DNA from: JACVRW01 sp963819115 | Lineage (GTDB): Bacteria; Actinomycetota; Thermoleophilia; Solirubrobacterales; Thermoleophilaceae | Direction: 5' to 3' | DNA length: 64,000 bases | Assembly: GCA_963819115.1 (NCBI GenBank) | Contig: CAWFUR010000005.1 | Coordinates: 1-64,000, forward strand | Shown here: in pieces, positions 34,975 to 46,212 of the stretch | Layout: every line of letters starts with the position of its first letter | Numbering within the stretch: position 1 is the stretch's first letter | Program-made: the position numbers and the translations under genes | Notes under the pieces: generated by a model | Seen by the model: the letters and a program-made list of their open reading frames with translations, nothing else | What the model was told of the DNA's origin: nothing | The model's database searches: none

Positions 34975-35385
34975 CTAGGAGGAGCCGACCTTCAGGAAGG
35001 CCTCGTAGCGCGCGATCTCGCGCTCCGCGCGAGCCCCCTCCTCCGAGCCCTCCTCCGCGCGCTCCACGGCGTCGCGGGCCTCCTTGAGTTGCGCCTCGAA
35101 GGCGCCGCGGTCGAGGTCCTCCGGCGCGATCGCCTCCTCCACGAGCACCAGTGCGGAGTTGTCCACCACCTGGAGGTAGCCCTCGCCCTGCGCGAAGCGC
35201 ACGATCTCGGACTCCGAGCGGTACAGGCGCAGCTCGGTGGGCTCGAGGATGGCCATCAGCGGGGAGTGGTTGGCCAGCACGCCGATGGACCCGATGGTGG
35301 TCTTGGTCGACACCATCTCCACGTCGTCGGCGAAGACCTGGCCCTCGGGGGTCAGGACCTCGACCCTGAAGCTATTCCTCGCCAC
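34975..35385 (-). CDS. atpC: ATP synthase F1 epsilon subunit
   Basis: A 136-residue epsilon subunit. The N-terminal beta-sandwich carries FRVEVLTPEGQVFADDVEMV and IGVLANHSPLMAILEP, the conserved family blocks. The C-terminal helical part is acidic (EGSEEGARAEREIARYEAFL). It couples rotor and catalytic head and can inhibit ATP hydrolysis. The GTG start overlaps the atpD stop by 14 bases, the last gene of the atp operon. Length is normal for the family. Confidence 0.95.
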   Translation of the reverse strand: MARNSFRVEVLTPEGQVFADDVEMVSTKTTIGSIGVLANHSPLMAILEPTELRLYRSESEIVRFAQGEGYLQVVDNSALVLVEEAIAPEDLDRGAFEAQLKEARDAVERAEEGSEEGARAEREIARYEAFLKVGSS

Positions 35386-36898
35386 CGTCGTCCTTCGCGT
35401 CGTCCTCGCTGCCCTCGTCGCCGTCGGCCTCGGCCTCGGCCGATGCCGAGGCGCCGCCGGACTTGCGGAACTCCTCCACCACCTCGTCGATCGTCCCCTT
35501 CATGAGGAACAGGCGCTCGGGGATGTCGTCGTGCTGGCCCTCGATGATCTCCTTGAAGGAGCGGACCGTGTCGGCCACCTGCACGTACTTCCCGGAGAGC
35601 CCGGTGAACTGCTCCGCCACGAAGAACGGCTGCGACAGGAACCGCTCCACCTTGCGGGCGCGCTGGACGGTGATCTTGTCCTCGTCCGATAGCTCGTCGA
35701 TGCCGAGGATGGCGATGATGTCCTGGAGCTCCTTGTAGCGCTGGAGGATCTCCCGGACCGAGTTGGCCACCTGGAAGTGCTCCTCGCCGACGATGTCGGC
35801 CTTGAGGATCGTGGAGGTGGAGTCGAGCGGGTCCACCGCCGGGTAGATGCCCTTCTCCGAGATCGCACGCGAGAGCGTGGTGGTGGCGTTCAGGTGGGCG
35901 AACACCGACGCCGGCGCCGGGTCGGTGAGGTCGTCCGCCGGCACGTAGATGGCCTGGACCGACGTGACCGAGCCCTGCCGGGTGGACGTGATCCGCTCCT
36001 GGAGCTGGCCCATCTCGGTCTCCAGCGTGGGCTGGTAGCCCACCTGGGAGGGCATGCGCCCGAGCAGGGCGGACACCTCCGAGCCGGCCTGCACGAAGCG
36101 GAAGATGTTGTCGATGAAGAGCAGCACGTCCTGGCCGCCCTGCTCGCGGAAGTACTCCGCCATAGTCAGGCCGGAGAGAGCCACGCGCATGCGGGCTCCG
36201 GGCGGCTCGTTCATCTGGCCGAACACGAGCATCGTCTTGTCGATGACGCCCGACTCCTTCATCTCGACCCAGAGGTCGTTGCCCTCGCGCGAGCGCTCGC
36301 CGACCCCGCAGAAGGCCGAGAGGCCCTCGTGCTCCTCGCCGATGGAGCGGATGAGCTCCTGGATGAGCACGGTCTTGCCCACTCCGGCCCCGCCGAAGAG
36401 GCCGACCTTGCCGCCCTTCGCGTAGGGCGCGAGGAGATCCACGACCTTGATGCCGGTCTCGAGGATCTCGCGCGTGGGCATGAGGTCCTCCACGTCGGGC
36501 GCGGGCCGGTGGATCGGCCAGCGCTCCTCGGTGTCCACGTCGCCCTCGTCGTCGATCGGGTCGCCGAGCAGGTTGAAGATCCGGCCCAGCGTGGCCCGGC
36601 CCACGGGCACGGTGATCGGCCCGCCGGTGTCGTGCACGCGAACGCCGCGGGAGAGCCCATCGGTGGCGTCCATGGCCACCGCGCGGATGCGGTCGTCGCC
36701 CAGGTGCTGCTGCACCTCGAGCACGAGCCGGTCGCGGCTCTCGTCCTCGAGCTGCACCTCGAGCGCGTTGTAGATCTCGGGGAGGTGGCCGTTGCCGAAC
36801 AGCACCTCGACCACCACGCCCTGGACCTCCTCGACGGTCCCGATGTGCTCGTCCTTCGTGGCGCTGCTCTCCCGCTGGGTCTCTGTTCCGGCTTCCAA
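35372..36898 (-). CDS. atpD: ATP synthase F1 beta subunit
   Basis: A 508-residue catalytic subunit. It has the P-loop GGAGVGKTV, the catalytic GERSREGNDLW block, Walker B VLLFIDNIFRF and ALLGRMPSQVGYQPTL. A C-terminal extension of about 30 residues, rich in Ala, Asp and Glu and absent from typical beta subunits, follows the normal end near FRKSGG. The start is a TTG at 36898 with a good AAGGAG site ten bases upstream. It is part of the nine-gene minus-strand atp operon. Confidence 0.96.
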   Translation of the reverse strand: MEAGTETQRESSATKDEHIGTVEEVQGVVVEVLFGNGHLPEIYNALEVQLEDESRDRLVLEVQQHLGDDRIRAVAMDATDGLSRGVRVHDTGGPITVPVGRATLGRIFNLLGDPIDDEGDVDTEERWPIHRPAPDVEDLMPTREILETGIKVVDLLAPYAKGGKVGLFGGAGVGKTVLIQELIRSIGEEHEGLSAFCGVGERSREGNDLWVEMKESGVIDKTMLVFGQMNEPPGARMRVALSGLTMAEYFREQGGQDVLLFIDNIFRFVQAGSEVSALLGRMPSQVGYQPTLETEMGQLQERITSTRQGSVTSVQAIYVPADDLTDPAPASVFAHLNATTTLSRAISEKGIYPAVDPLDSTSTILKADIVGEEHFQVANSVREILQRYKELQDIIAILGIDELSDEDKITVQRARKVERFLSQPFFVAEQFTGLSGKYVQVADTVRSFKEIIEGQHDDIPERLFLMKGTIDEVVEEFRKSGGASASAEAEADGDEGSEDDAKDDGGEE

Positions 36899-36916
36899 GT
36901 TCCCGATTCTCCTTGT

Positions 36917-37840
36917 CTAGGTAACGCCCTCGGCGCCCGCGACGACCTCCATGATCTCCTGGGTGATCTCCGCCTGGCGTTGGCGATTGGCCTCGAGCGT
37001 GAGGTCGTCGATCAGCTCGGCGGCGTTGTCTGATGCGTTGCGCATGGCACTCATTCGGGCGCCGTGCTCGGACGCCGTGGACTCCAGCAGCGCCCTGAAG
37101 ATCGATATCTCGACGTAGTCCGGCACGAGCCGGGCCAGGATCTCCTCGGGCTCGGGCTCGTAGATCCAGAGCGCGTGATGGCCGTTCGAGGCCTTCTCCC
37201 GCTGCTCCTCCTCAGGCTCGGCGTCCGCCTCGTCGTCGCCACCGAGGATGTCCGCCTGCTGGAGCGGCAGCAGGGTCTCCTCGCGCACCTCCTGGCGAGC
37301 CGCGGAGATGAACCCGTTGTAGATGATCTCCACCCGGTCCACCTTGCCGTCCACGTAGGCGGCGGCCAGGCCGTCGGCGATCCGGCGGGCGTCCGCGAAG
37401 GCCGGCCTGTCGGTGAAGCCGGTCCAGGTGTCCCCGATCTCCATGCCGCGAAAGCGCAGCGAGGACTCGCCGCGGCGCCCGCTGGCGTACCAGAGCACCT
37501 CGATCCCCTCGGCCCGCAGCGTGGCGGCGCGGCGATTGCCCGCGCGGACGATCTGCGAGTTGAAGGGCCCGGCCAGGCCGCGGTCGCCGGTGACGAGGAG
37601 GATCCCCACCCGCTTGGGGTTCTCGCGCTCCTGCAGGATCGGCAGGCTGGGGATGCTGTCGGCGGCCTCCGAGGCTCGCCGCGTCATCCGGCGCAGGGCG
37701 TCCGCGTACGGGCGCAGCGCCTCGATCCGCTGCTCGGCCCGCCGCAGCCGCGCGGCCGCCACCATCTCCATGGCCCGCGTGATCTTGCGGATGTTCTTCA
37801 CCGACGAGATGCGGCTCCGGATGTCCTTCAGGCTGGCCAT
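36917..37840 (-). CDS. atpG: ATP synthase F1 gamma subunit
   Basis: A 307-residue rotor shaft subunit. The N-terminal helix begins LKDIRSRISSVKNIRKITRAMEMV and the C-terminal helix has RNASDNAAELIDDLTLEANR with QAEITQEIMEVVAGAE, both diagnostic. An insert of acidic and polar residues (DDEADAEPEEEQREKAS, near residue 215) interrupts the variable middle. It starts three bases after the atpA stop. Confidence 0.95.
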   Translation of the reverse strand: MASLKDIRSRISSVKNIRKITRAMEMVAAARLRRAEQRIEALRPYADALRRMTRRASEAADSIPSLPILQERENPKRVGILLVTGDRGLAGPFNSQIVRAGNRRAATLRAEGIEVLWYASGRRGESSLRFRGMEIGDTWTGFTDRPAFADARRIADGLAAAYVDGKVDRVEIIYNGFISAARQEVREETLLPLQQADILGGDDEADAEPEEEQREKASNGHHALWIYEPEPEEILARLVPDYVEISIFRALLESTASEHGARMSAMRNASDNAAELIDDLTLEANRQRQAEITQEIMEVVAGAEGVT

Positions 37841-37843
37841 GGG

Positions 37844-39526
<1,683 letters not shown>

Positions 39527-39546
39527 TTCGAAGCTCCTTCAGTCAC

Positions 39547-40080
39547 TCAGGCCGCTTTCGCGACCTGCTTGCGTAGCTGTTCAAGTCTGTTGCGGACGCT
39601 TGCGTCCAGGACCATGTTCCCGACGCTCACCTTCAGTCCGCCGAGCAGGTCTGGATCCACCTTCGAGTTCAGCTCCACGCGCCGGCCCGTCTGCTCCTCG
39701 ATGCGCTTGCCGATGTCGCTCACCAGCTGGTCGTCGAGCTCCACCGCGCTCGTGACGGTCACCGGCAGCAGCTTGTTCTCGTCTGCCCAGAGCGAGTCCA
39801 GCACCCTCCGGATCCGGAATATCACGGGCATCCGGTGGCGCTCTGCCAGCAGCTCCAGGAAGTTCACGAAGCGCGGATCGGCGTCATCGAGGATCCGGCT
39901 CACGCCCTGCTTCTTCTCCTCCGAGGAGAAGTAGGGCGAGAAGAAGAAGACCTGGAGATCGCGGTCGGTCCCGAGCGTTCCGGCGAACTGGTCGAGCTCG
40001 TCGTGCACGCGGTCGAGCACCCCCGCGTCCTTGGCGGCATCGAACAGCGCTCGTGCGTAGACGTCGGCGATCTCCTCCAT
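39547..40080 (-). CDS. atpH: ATP synthase F1 delta subunit
   Basis: A 177-residue peripheral stalk subunit. The N-terminal helical domain begins IADVYARALFDAAKDAGVL, and the C-terminal end has RRVELNSKVDPDLLGGLKV and LDASVRNRLEQLRKQV, the family's most conserved part. It joins F1 alpha to the b subunit. It starts directly after the atpF stop, with no gap. Confidence 0.95.
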   Translation of the reverse strand: MEEIADVYARALFDAAKDAGVLDRVHDELDQFAGTLGTDRDLQVFFFSPYFSSEEKKQGVSRILDDADPRFVNFLELLAERHRMPVIFRIRRVLDSLWADENKLLPVTVTSAVELDDQLVSDIGKRIEEQTGRRVELNSKVDPDLLGGLKVSVGNMVLDASVRNRLEQLRKQVAKAA

Positions 40081-40623
40081 CTACCTCGTGCCGGTCCCTT
40101 CCCTCGACAGCGCGGAGAAGTCGACCTCGCTGAGCGCATCCTCCACGAGCCGCTTCTGGTCCTCGCCCGTGAGCGTCTTGCGCGTGACCTTCTCGGTGGC
40201 CAGGACCGTGAGGTTGGCCACCTCCTTGCGGATCTCCTCGAGCGAGCGGCGCGTCTCGGCCTGGATGTCGCGGCGGGCCGCGGCCATCAGCTCCTCGCGC
40301 TGCTGGGTGGCCTGCGCCTTCGAGTCATCCTGGAGCGAGTCGGCCGCCTTGCGCGCCCTGGTCACGATGTCGTCGGCCTGCTCGCGCGCCTCCTTCAGGC
40401 GGGCGCGGTACTCCTCGAGCAGCTCGTCCGCCTCCTGCTTGGTCCGCTGCGCCGAGTCGATCGACTCGTCGATCGCCCTCCGCCGGCGGTCCAGCGCCTC
40501 GGCGATCCGCGGGAACGCGACCTTGTTGAGCACGAACAGCGTGACCAGGAACGCGATCAGCGTCCAGATCATCACGCCCAGCGAGATCGAGATGAGCGGG
40601 TTGCTCTCGGCGAGCGGGATCAT
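40081..40623 (-). CDS. atpF: ATP synthase Fo b subunit
   Basis: A 180-residue b subunit with one N-terminal membrane span (LISISLGVMIWTLIAFLVTLF), then a long charged coiled coil (RRRRAIDESIDSAQRTKQEA onward) that forms the peripheral stalk. ATG 40623 was preferred over GTG 40638, because GGTGGAG lies at the right distance before it and family members start with the MIPLAESNP-type segment. It links Fo to the delta subunit. Confidence 0.93.
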   Translation of the reverse strand: MIPLAESNPLISISLGVMIWTLIAFLVTLFVLNKVAFPRIAEALDRRRRAIDESIDSAQRTKQEADELLEEYRARLKEAREQADDIVTRARKAADSLQDDSKAQATQQREELMAAARRDIQAETRRSLEEIRKEVANLTVLATEKVTRKTLTGEDQKRLVEDALSEVDFSALSREGTGTR

Positions 40624-40645
40624 GGTCGGAAGCTCCACCGGCGGC

Positions 40646-40915
40646 CTAGAGGAAGAACGCGATCAGGCCGAAGATGAAGGTGTAGAAGGCCACCGCCTCC
40701 GTGAGCGCGAACCCGAGCCACTGGATGCTCGTGATCTCCTCGCGCATCTCCGGCTGGCGGGTGACCGACTCGATCACCTTTCCGAAGATGAAGCCGACGC
40801 CGATGCCGGCGCCGATCGATCCGAGGCCGGCGCCAATGCCGAGCGCGATGGCCTTGAGACCGTCGTCGGTGACGGTTGTGGAGCTGGCTGCGATTGGAGC
40901 TAATAGGTCGAGCAT
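40646..40915 (-). CDS. atpE: ATP synthase Fo c subunit
   Basis: An 89-residue proteolipid with two membrane helices. The first has ALGIGAGLGSIGAGIGVGF, and the second, GFALTEAVAFYTFIFGLIAF, carries the ion-binding glutamate in TEAVAFY. The pattern around the glutamate fits proton translocation. It forms the rotor ring and lies between atpB and atpF. Confidence 0.95.
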   Translation of the reverse strand: MLDLLAPIAASSTTVTDDGLKAIALGIGAGLGSIGAGIGVGFIFGKVIESVTRQPEMREEITSIQWLGFALTEAVAFYTFIFGLIAFFL

Positions 40916-40937
40916 GTGTTGAAGATCCTCCTTGAGA

Positions 40938-41837
40938 TCAGTGACCCGCGGCGGTGGCCTCGCCGAAGTAGATGGACGACAGCGTTGCGAAGATGAAGGC
41001 CTGGAGGGTGGCCACCAGGCCCACCTCCAGCAGGAAGAAGACGATGGCCAGCGGAAGGGTCAGCCAGCCCAGCGCCGCGATCCCGAGGATCACGGCCAGG
41101 CCGCCGCCCATGAACAGGATGAGCATGTGGCCGGCGAGGATGTTGGCGAAGAGTCGTACGGAGAGCGAGATGATCCGGACGAACTGGGAGATCACCTCGA
41201 TCACGAAGATCGGGCCCTTGAGGACTCCCGGAGTGCCGGATGGGATCAGGCCCCTGATGTAGTTGAGGAAGCCCTTGGCCCGAATGCCCTCGGCCTGGTA
41301 GGCGAACCACACCACCAGCGTGAGGATGATCGGCACGGAGATGTTCGCGGTGGCCGCGTAGAGGGCGAGCGTGGGCACCTCGAGGCCGAAGATGTGGGTC
41401 GCGTGCTCGGTGTTGGTCGGTAGCGGGATGTAGCCGATCAGGTTCGAGATCCAGATGAAGAAGAAGAGCGTGGCCACGAAGGGGAACCAGCGCAGGGACA
41501 TCTCGCGCGACATGTTCCCCCGGGCGATCGTGTTGTACGTGAGGTCGTACATCACCTCCATGGCCGTCTGCACGCGGTTCGGCTTATCCGTCATCCGCTT
41601 GGCGATGTAGGTCATGATCGCGCCGGTGAGCACGCACGCGAGCACGAGGTAGAGCACCGCCTTGTTGATGCTCATGTCCACCGGGCCGATCTTCAGGCTG
41701 ATCCAGGGATCGAGCTTGAACTCGTCGGTGGGGGTGAACTCCTCGTTCTTGCCGTTGCTGCCGAGGATCGCCACCAGCGCGACGGCGATGAAGATGTAGA
41801 CGCCGAAGGCGATCAGGACCTTGCGCTTGGTGGTCAC
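40938..41837 (-). CDS. atpB: ATP synthase Fo a subunit
   Basis: A 299-residue membrane protein with five or six spans. The conserved SLSVRLFANILAGHMLILFM contains the essential arginine in helix 4, and the last helix has VGLVATLQAFIFATLSSIYF. It forms the proton half-channels beside the c ring. The GTG start at 41837 overlaps the preceding gene's stop by GTGA; a longer frame upstream has no membrane-a subunit features. Confidence 0.94.
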   Translation of the reverse strand: MTTKRKVLIAFGVYIFIAVALVAILGSNGKNEEFTPTDEFKLDPWISLKIGPVDMSINKAVLYLVLACVLTGAIMTYIAKRMTDKPNRVQTAMEVMYDLTYNTIARGNMSREMSLRWFPFVATLFFFIWISNLIGYIPLPTNTEHATHIFGLEVPTLALYAATANISVPIILTLVVWFAYQAEGIRAKGFLNYIRGLIPSGTPGVLKGPIFVIEVISQFVRIISLSVRLFANILAGHMLILFMGGGLAVILGIAALGWLTLPLAIVFFLLEVGLVATLQAFIFATLSSIYFGEATAAGH

Positions 41838-42232
41838 AGCGCGCCCTCCTCCATGCTCCGGGACACCATGAACCCGGTGAACCAGGCCTGGAAGACCACG
41901 GCGGTGAGCACCGCTGCCGGGAGGCCGGAGGCACGGTCGATCAGGCCGATGGCCAGCACGGAGAGCATGAGGAACCAGATGCGTCCCATGAGGCTCACGG
42001 TCATGAGGCCCATGGAGGTGCGCGGGTTGGTGGCGGCACGCGCCCGGCGCTGGACGAGGGCCTGAATCCCGCGCTGGAAGAGCCATACGGCGGTGACACC
42101 GGCCCACGCGAACAGCGGCCACCCCGCCGCCACGAACACCGGCAATGCGAGCACGAGGACGAGGACGTCCGCAAGCCGCACCGCGCGCAGGGAGAGCGGT
42201 GCATGAGATGTCTTTAGAACGTGGGTCGCCAA
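41834..42232 (-). CDS. AtpI-like small membrane protein
   Basis: A 132-residue protein with four hydrophobic segments (LADVLVLVLALPVFVAAGWPL, then three more), at the head of the atp operon directly before atpB. This is the position and size of AtpI/ATP synthase I proteins, thought to help c-ring assembly or Mg2+ uptake. Sequence similarity is weak, as usual for this family. The annotated start is a TTG at 42232; a GTG at 42181 is an alternative. Confidence 0.6.
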   Translation of the reverse strand: MATHVLKTSHAPLSLRAVRLADVLVLVLALPVFVAAGWPLFAWAGVTAVWLFQRGIQALVQRRARAATNPRTSMGLMTVSLMGRIWFLMLSVLAIGLIDRASGLPAAVLTAVVFQAWFTGFMVSRSMEEGAL

Positions 42233-42319
42233 GAGGTGCTCCGACGGTGAGCCTTCGCGAGGTGATCCGGGCGGGTACCTCGGCTCCTCCGTCGGGGCGC
42301 GTACCGTACAACAGCCTGG

Positions 42320-42341
42320 GACTTTGTGACTACTTTGTGAC
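42320..42341 (-). promoter_or_regulatory. Tandem direct repeat upstream of the atp operon
   Basis: GTCACAAAGT occurs twice with an 11-bp period, at the 3' end of the GGDEF gene and about 90-110 bases upstream of the atp operon. The one-helical-turn spacing suggests a protein-binding site, but no regulator is known. Confidence 0.3.
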
Positions 42342-43997
42342 AGTTGCCGCGGGGACCTGGAGCTCCTCTTCGCGCTCGCGATCGAGCGCGGCGAGGAACG
42401 TGTCCACGACGTTTCTGTCGAACTGGGTCCCGCAGCCGGCGCGCAGCTCCGCGCGCGCCGCCTCCTCGCCGAGGGCCTGCCGGTAGACCCGGTTGCGGGT
42501 CATGGCCTCATACGCGTCCGCCACGGCGAGGATCCTCGCCTCGAGCGGAATGTCGTCCCCGGCCAGGCCGAACGGGTACCCCGACCCGTCGAGCCACTCG
42601 TGGTGGGCCAGGACCCATCCGCGGAGGTCGGCGAGCTCGGGCCGGGACAGGAGCTGGGCCCCGATCTCGGGATGCGTCTGGAGCTCCTTCCAGTCCTCGT
42701 CGCCGAGCGGGCCGATCTTCACCAGCAGCGGATCCGAGACGCCGATCTTGCCCACGTCGTGCAGCACCCCCGCGGCCCGCACACGCTCCACGCGCTCGGG
42801 TGAGAGCCCCAGTTCCACGGCCATCATCCGCGAGTAGAGGCCCACGGTGCGCGAGTGGGCGGCGTTGCCGTGGTCGCGCACGTCGAGCGCCTCGGCCAGG
42901 GCCATCAGGGGCGCGAGGTGGAGGTCGCCACTCTGCGACCCCGAGGCGCGAGCCAGGACCCGTGCCACCTCCGCGCTGAAGATCGCCGTGCGGTCCTTGC
43001 CCAGGTCCTTCGCGGCGTAGAGGGCGCGGTCCGCGGCACGCAGCAGCGAGCGCAGGTCGTCCCCGTGGTCGGGCTGGGTGGCCACGCCGAAGCTGATCGT
43101 CACCGGCAGCGGGTACTCCGCGAAGCTGCGGTGGGTGGCGCGCCGCAGGCGCTCGGCCACCAGGTACGCGCCGCGCTCATCGGTGTCCGGGAGCAGCACC
43201 GCGAACTCCTCGCCGCCGATCCGGGCCGGCGTGTCGATCTTGCGCTTCCACTTGAGCATGTCGTCGGCCACCTTGGCCAGCACCGCATCGCCGGCCTCGT
43301 GGCCGAAGCGGTCGTTCACGGCCTTGAAGCCGTCCAGGTCTCCGATCAGCACGGACACCCTGCCGCCCGTGCGGTGCACCCGCTCCAGCTCGTGCTCGAA
43401 CAGCTCCTCGAAGGCACGGCGGTTCAGCAGCCCGGTCAGGGGATCGGTGCGCGCGGCGTCGTCCAGCGAGGCCACGAGCGTGGAGATCTTGCCGCGCTGG
43501 TAGGCGGCCAGGGCGCCGGCCACGACCCCCACCCCCACCACCAGCACCCAGTTCTCCACCGGGCGGTCTCCGGGCAGCACGGCGAGCACCGCGCCGTAGG
43601 CCACGGCCTGGACTCCGACCTGGACGACCGCCCAGCGGCGCCCGTGGAAGTAGAAGGCCTCGAGCGCGATCCAGAGATAGAGCAGGGCGAAGAAGCTGGA
43701 GCGGTCGCCGCGGAAGTAGATGGCGGCGGTGGTCATGAGCGTGCCCAGCCCGAGCACCACGGGCACCATTCGGCGCGGGAGCGATTCGGAGCGCCACAGC
43801 AGCAGCGCCCCGCCAGTCGCGCCGGTGATGGCCACCACCGCCAGCCCGGCGGTGCTGTCCTCGGGATAGGGCAGCGCAAGCGATACCCCCACGAGTGCGG
43901 CGGCGGCTATGTAGAAATAAGCGAGCGTCCGTGCCATCGCCGGGCGGCCGATCATTCCGTCGGGCGCCCGGCCGGCGCTCTTCGGCGCCAAGGTCAT
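42330..43997 (-). CDS. Membrane GGDEF / HD-GYP cyclic-di-GMP enzyme
   Basis: A 555-residue protein with about five or six N-terminal membrane helices (residues about 20-170) followed by a GGDEF domain. RTDPLTGLLNRRAFEELF starts it, and the active site is RIGGEEFAVLLPD. An HD-GYP domain follows from about residue 365: LHDVGKIGVSDPLLVK holds the HD pair and HHEWLDGSGYP the GYP motif. Both active sites look intact, so it could make and break c-di-GMP. It is a paralogue of the next gene and lies just upstream of the atp operon. Confidence 0.92.
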   Translation of the reverse strand: MTLAPKSAGRAPDGMIGRPAMARTLAYFYIAAAALVGVSLALPYPEDSTAGLAVVAITGATGGALLLWRSESLPRRMVPVVLGLGTLMTTAAIYFRGDRSSFFALLYLWIALEAFYFHGRRWAVVQVGVQAVAYGAVLAVLPGDRPVENWVLVVGVGVVAGALAAYQRGKISTLVASLDDAARTDPLTGLLNRRAFEELFEHELERVHRTGGRVSVLIGDLDGFKAVNDRFGHEAGDAVLAKVADDMLKWKRKIDTPARIGGEEFAVLLPDTDERGAYLVAERLRRATHRSFAEYPLPVTISFGVATQPDHGDDLRSLLRAADRALYAAKDLGKDRTAIFSAEVARVLARASGSQSGDLHLAPLMALAEALDVRDHGNAAHSRTVGLYSRMMAVELGLSPERVERVRAAGVLHDVGKIGVSDPLLVKIGPLGDEDWKELQTHPEIGAQLLSRPELADLRGWVLAHHEWLDGSGYPFGLAGDDIPLEARILAVADAYEAMTRNRVYRQALGEEAARAELRAGCGTQFDRNVVDTFLAALDREREEELQVPAATVTK

Positions 43998-44039
43998 GGG
44001 GATCTATCGGATGCCACCGGGCCTGCCGTGAGAAATCCG

Positions 44040-45707
44040 TCAAACGACTCGCAACAGGGCCTCCACCACCTCACCGTCGAACTGGCCGCCCGCCGCGTCG
44101 CGCAGCTCCGAGGCGGCTCGCTCGGGAGACATCGCGGACCGATGAGGACGGTCGCTGGTCATCGCCTCGTAGGCGTCCGAGACCGCCAGGATTCGGGACT
44201 CCACGGGCAATCCGGCCGCATCCAGGCCGGCCGGATAGCCGCGTCCGTCCGGCCGTTCGTGGTGAAAGAGGATCCAGGTGCGGATGTCGTCGAAGTCCGT
44301 GGTCTCCACCATCCGGGCGCCCACCTCGGGGTGGGCCCGGACCCAAACCCAGTCGGCGGCGTCCAGAGGCCCCGGCTTGTGGGCCACCTGATCGGGGGTC
44401 CCGATGCGCCCCACGTCGTGGAGCATCCCCGCCAGCCGCACCCGCTCCACCGTGTCCGGGGGCAGGCCGAGCTCGCGCGCGGTGAGCTCCGCGAAGCGGC
44501 TCACCCGGTGGCAGTGACTGGCGCTGCCCATGTCCCGGACGTCCAGCGCCTCGGCGATGCTGAGCAGTGCCGCGAGCCTCACCCGCGCGTCGCTCCCCCC
44601 GCGCCGCGTGGGGGTGGCCGGGGCCGACACCTCGGCGCTCGAGATCACCGTGCGGTCGCATCCCAGCGACTTGGCGGCCTGCAGCGCCTGGTCGGCGGCG
44701 CGCAGGAGCGTCTCGGCGGAGCGGCCGTGGCTGGGGAAGGTGGCCACGCCGAAGCTGATGGTGAGGCCCCCGGGACCGGCCGCGGTGTCCATCCGCACCC
44801 GCTCGGCGATCATGTAGGCGCCGTGCTCGTCGCAATCGGGAGCGAGCAGGGCGAACTCCTCGCCCCCCACCCGGGCGGCCGAGTCGAAGCTCCGCTTGGC
44901 CGCGAGGAATGCCCCGGCCACGTGGCGCAGCGCCTCATCGCCCTCCGCCCGCCCGAGCTCGGCGTTCACCCGCGCGAGGCCGTCAAGGTCGCCGACCACG
45001 AGGCTCAGCGGGGCGTTGCTCCGGCGAGCCCGCTCGAGCTCGGTGTCGAAGGTGTCCTGGAAGCCGCGGCGGTTCAGCAGCTGCGTGAGCGGATCGTGGT
45101 CCGCCACCTGGCTGAGGCTGTGGATGGTGCCGACGAGACGGTCACGGAGCAGGGCCACGAACACGCCGGCCACCAGCAGCGTGCCCACGGTGGCCACCCA
45201 GCCGTCCACGCGCGTGCCGCTGTGGTCCTCCGCCGAGAGCACGATCGCGTAGGCCACGCCCACCAGCGCCATGTGCACGAGTGCCGCGCGCAGCGGGAAG
45301 AAGTAGAAGGCGAACAGCGTCACCCACAGGAAGGGCAGGGGCACGTAGGCGGAACCGGTGCCCCACGCGTAGACCGCGACGCCGGCCAGCGCGGTGCCCG
45401 CCACCACCACGGCGTGGAACGCCCGCACGGGTATCCGGTCCTGGGCCGCGAACAGGGCCATGCCCAGCGCCGCGGTGAGCACGGCCACCAGCAGCAGCAG
45501 GTTCTGGTCCTGGACCACCGTGTCGGGCAGGGCGGCGGACAGGAACCCGAACAGGGCACCGAGACCGCAGAAGACCGCCCCGGTACGCGCCATGCGGACG
45601 CCGGAGATCTCGTCGCCCCAGCTGATGTCCCCCAAGCGCGCGCGCTCGCGAAGAGGCGAGTCCAAGAAAATGGCCTCCTCTGACCGTGTCGGTTGGCCTC
45701 CCGCCAC
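44040..45707 (-). CDS. Membrane GGDEF / HD-GYP cyclic-di-GMP enzyme
   Basis: A 555-residue paralogue of 42330-43997 with the same order: an N-terminal extension, about six membrane helices, GGDEF (DHDPLTQLLNRRGFQDTF, active site RVGGEEFALLAPD) and HD-GYP (LHDVGRIGTPDQV, HHERPDGRGYP). Both active sites are intact by eye. The two genes are separated by 42 bases and probably co-transcribed. c-di-GMP commonly controls exopolysaccharide production, and the window's polysaccharide locus lies 10 kb away; a direct link is inference. Confidence 0.92.
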   Translation of the reverse strand: MAGGQPTRSEEAIFLDSPLRERARLGDISWGDEISGVRMARTGAVFCGLGALFGFLSAALPDTVVQDQNLLLLVAVLTAALGMALFAAQDRIPVRAFHAVVVAGTALAGVAVYAWGTGSAYVPLPFLWVTLFAFYFFPLRAALVHMALVGVAYAIVLSAEDHSGTRVDGWVATVGTLLVAGVFVALLRDRLVGTIHSLSQVADHDPLTQLLNRRGFQDTFDTELERARRSNAPLSLVVGDLDGLARVNAELGRAEGDEALRHVAGAFLAAKRSFDSAARVGGEEFALLAPDCDEHGAYMIAERVRMDTAAGPGGLTISFGVATFPSHGRSAETLLRAADQALQAAKSLGCDRTVISSAEVSAPATPTRRGGSDARVRLAALLSIAEALDVRDMGSASHCHRVSRFAELTARELGLPPDTVERVRLAGMLHDVGRIGTPDQVAHKPGPLDAADWVWVRAHPEVGARMVETTDFDDIRTWILFHHERPDGRGYPAGLDAAGLPVESRILAVSDAYEAMTSDRPHRSAMSPERAASELRDAAGGQFDGEVVEALLRVV

Positions 45708-45780
45708 GGTGGCGTGGGAATGCCTCGAAGGGCCACTATAAGTCCGTCCTTCAAGTACCGCGCCGGACCCGGTGGACGAA

Positions 45781-46208
<428 letters not shown>

Positions 46209-46212
<4 letters not shown>

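Noticed and set aside
42855..45683. Plus-strand open frame of about 940 codons antisense to the GGDEF-HD-GYP genes
   Set aside because: Same artefact; the minus-strand proteins have complete active-site motifs.
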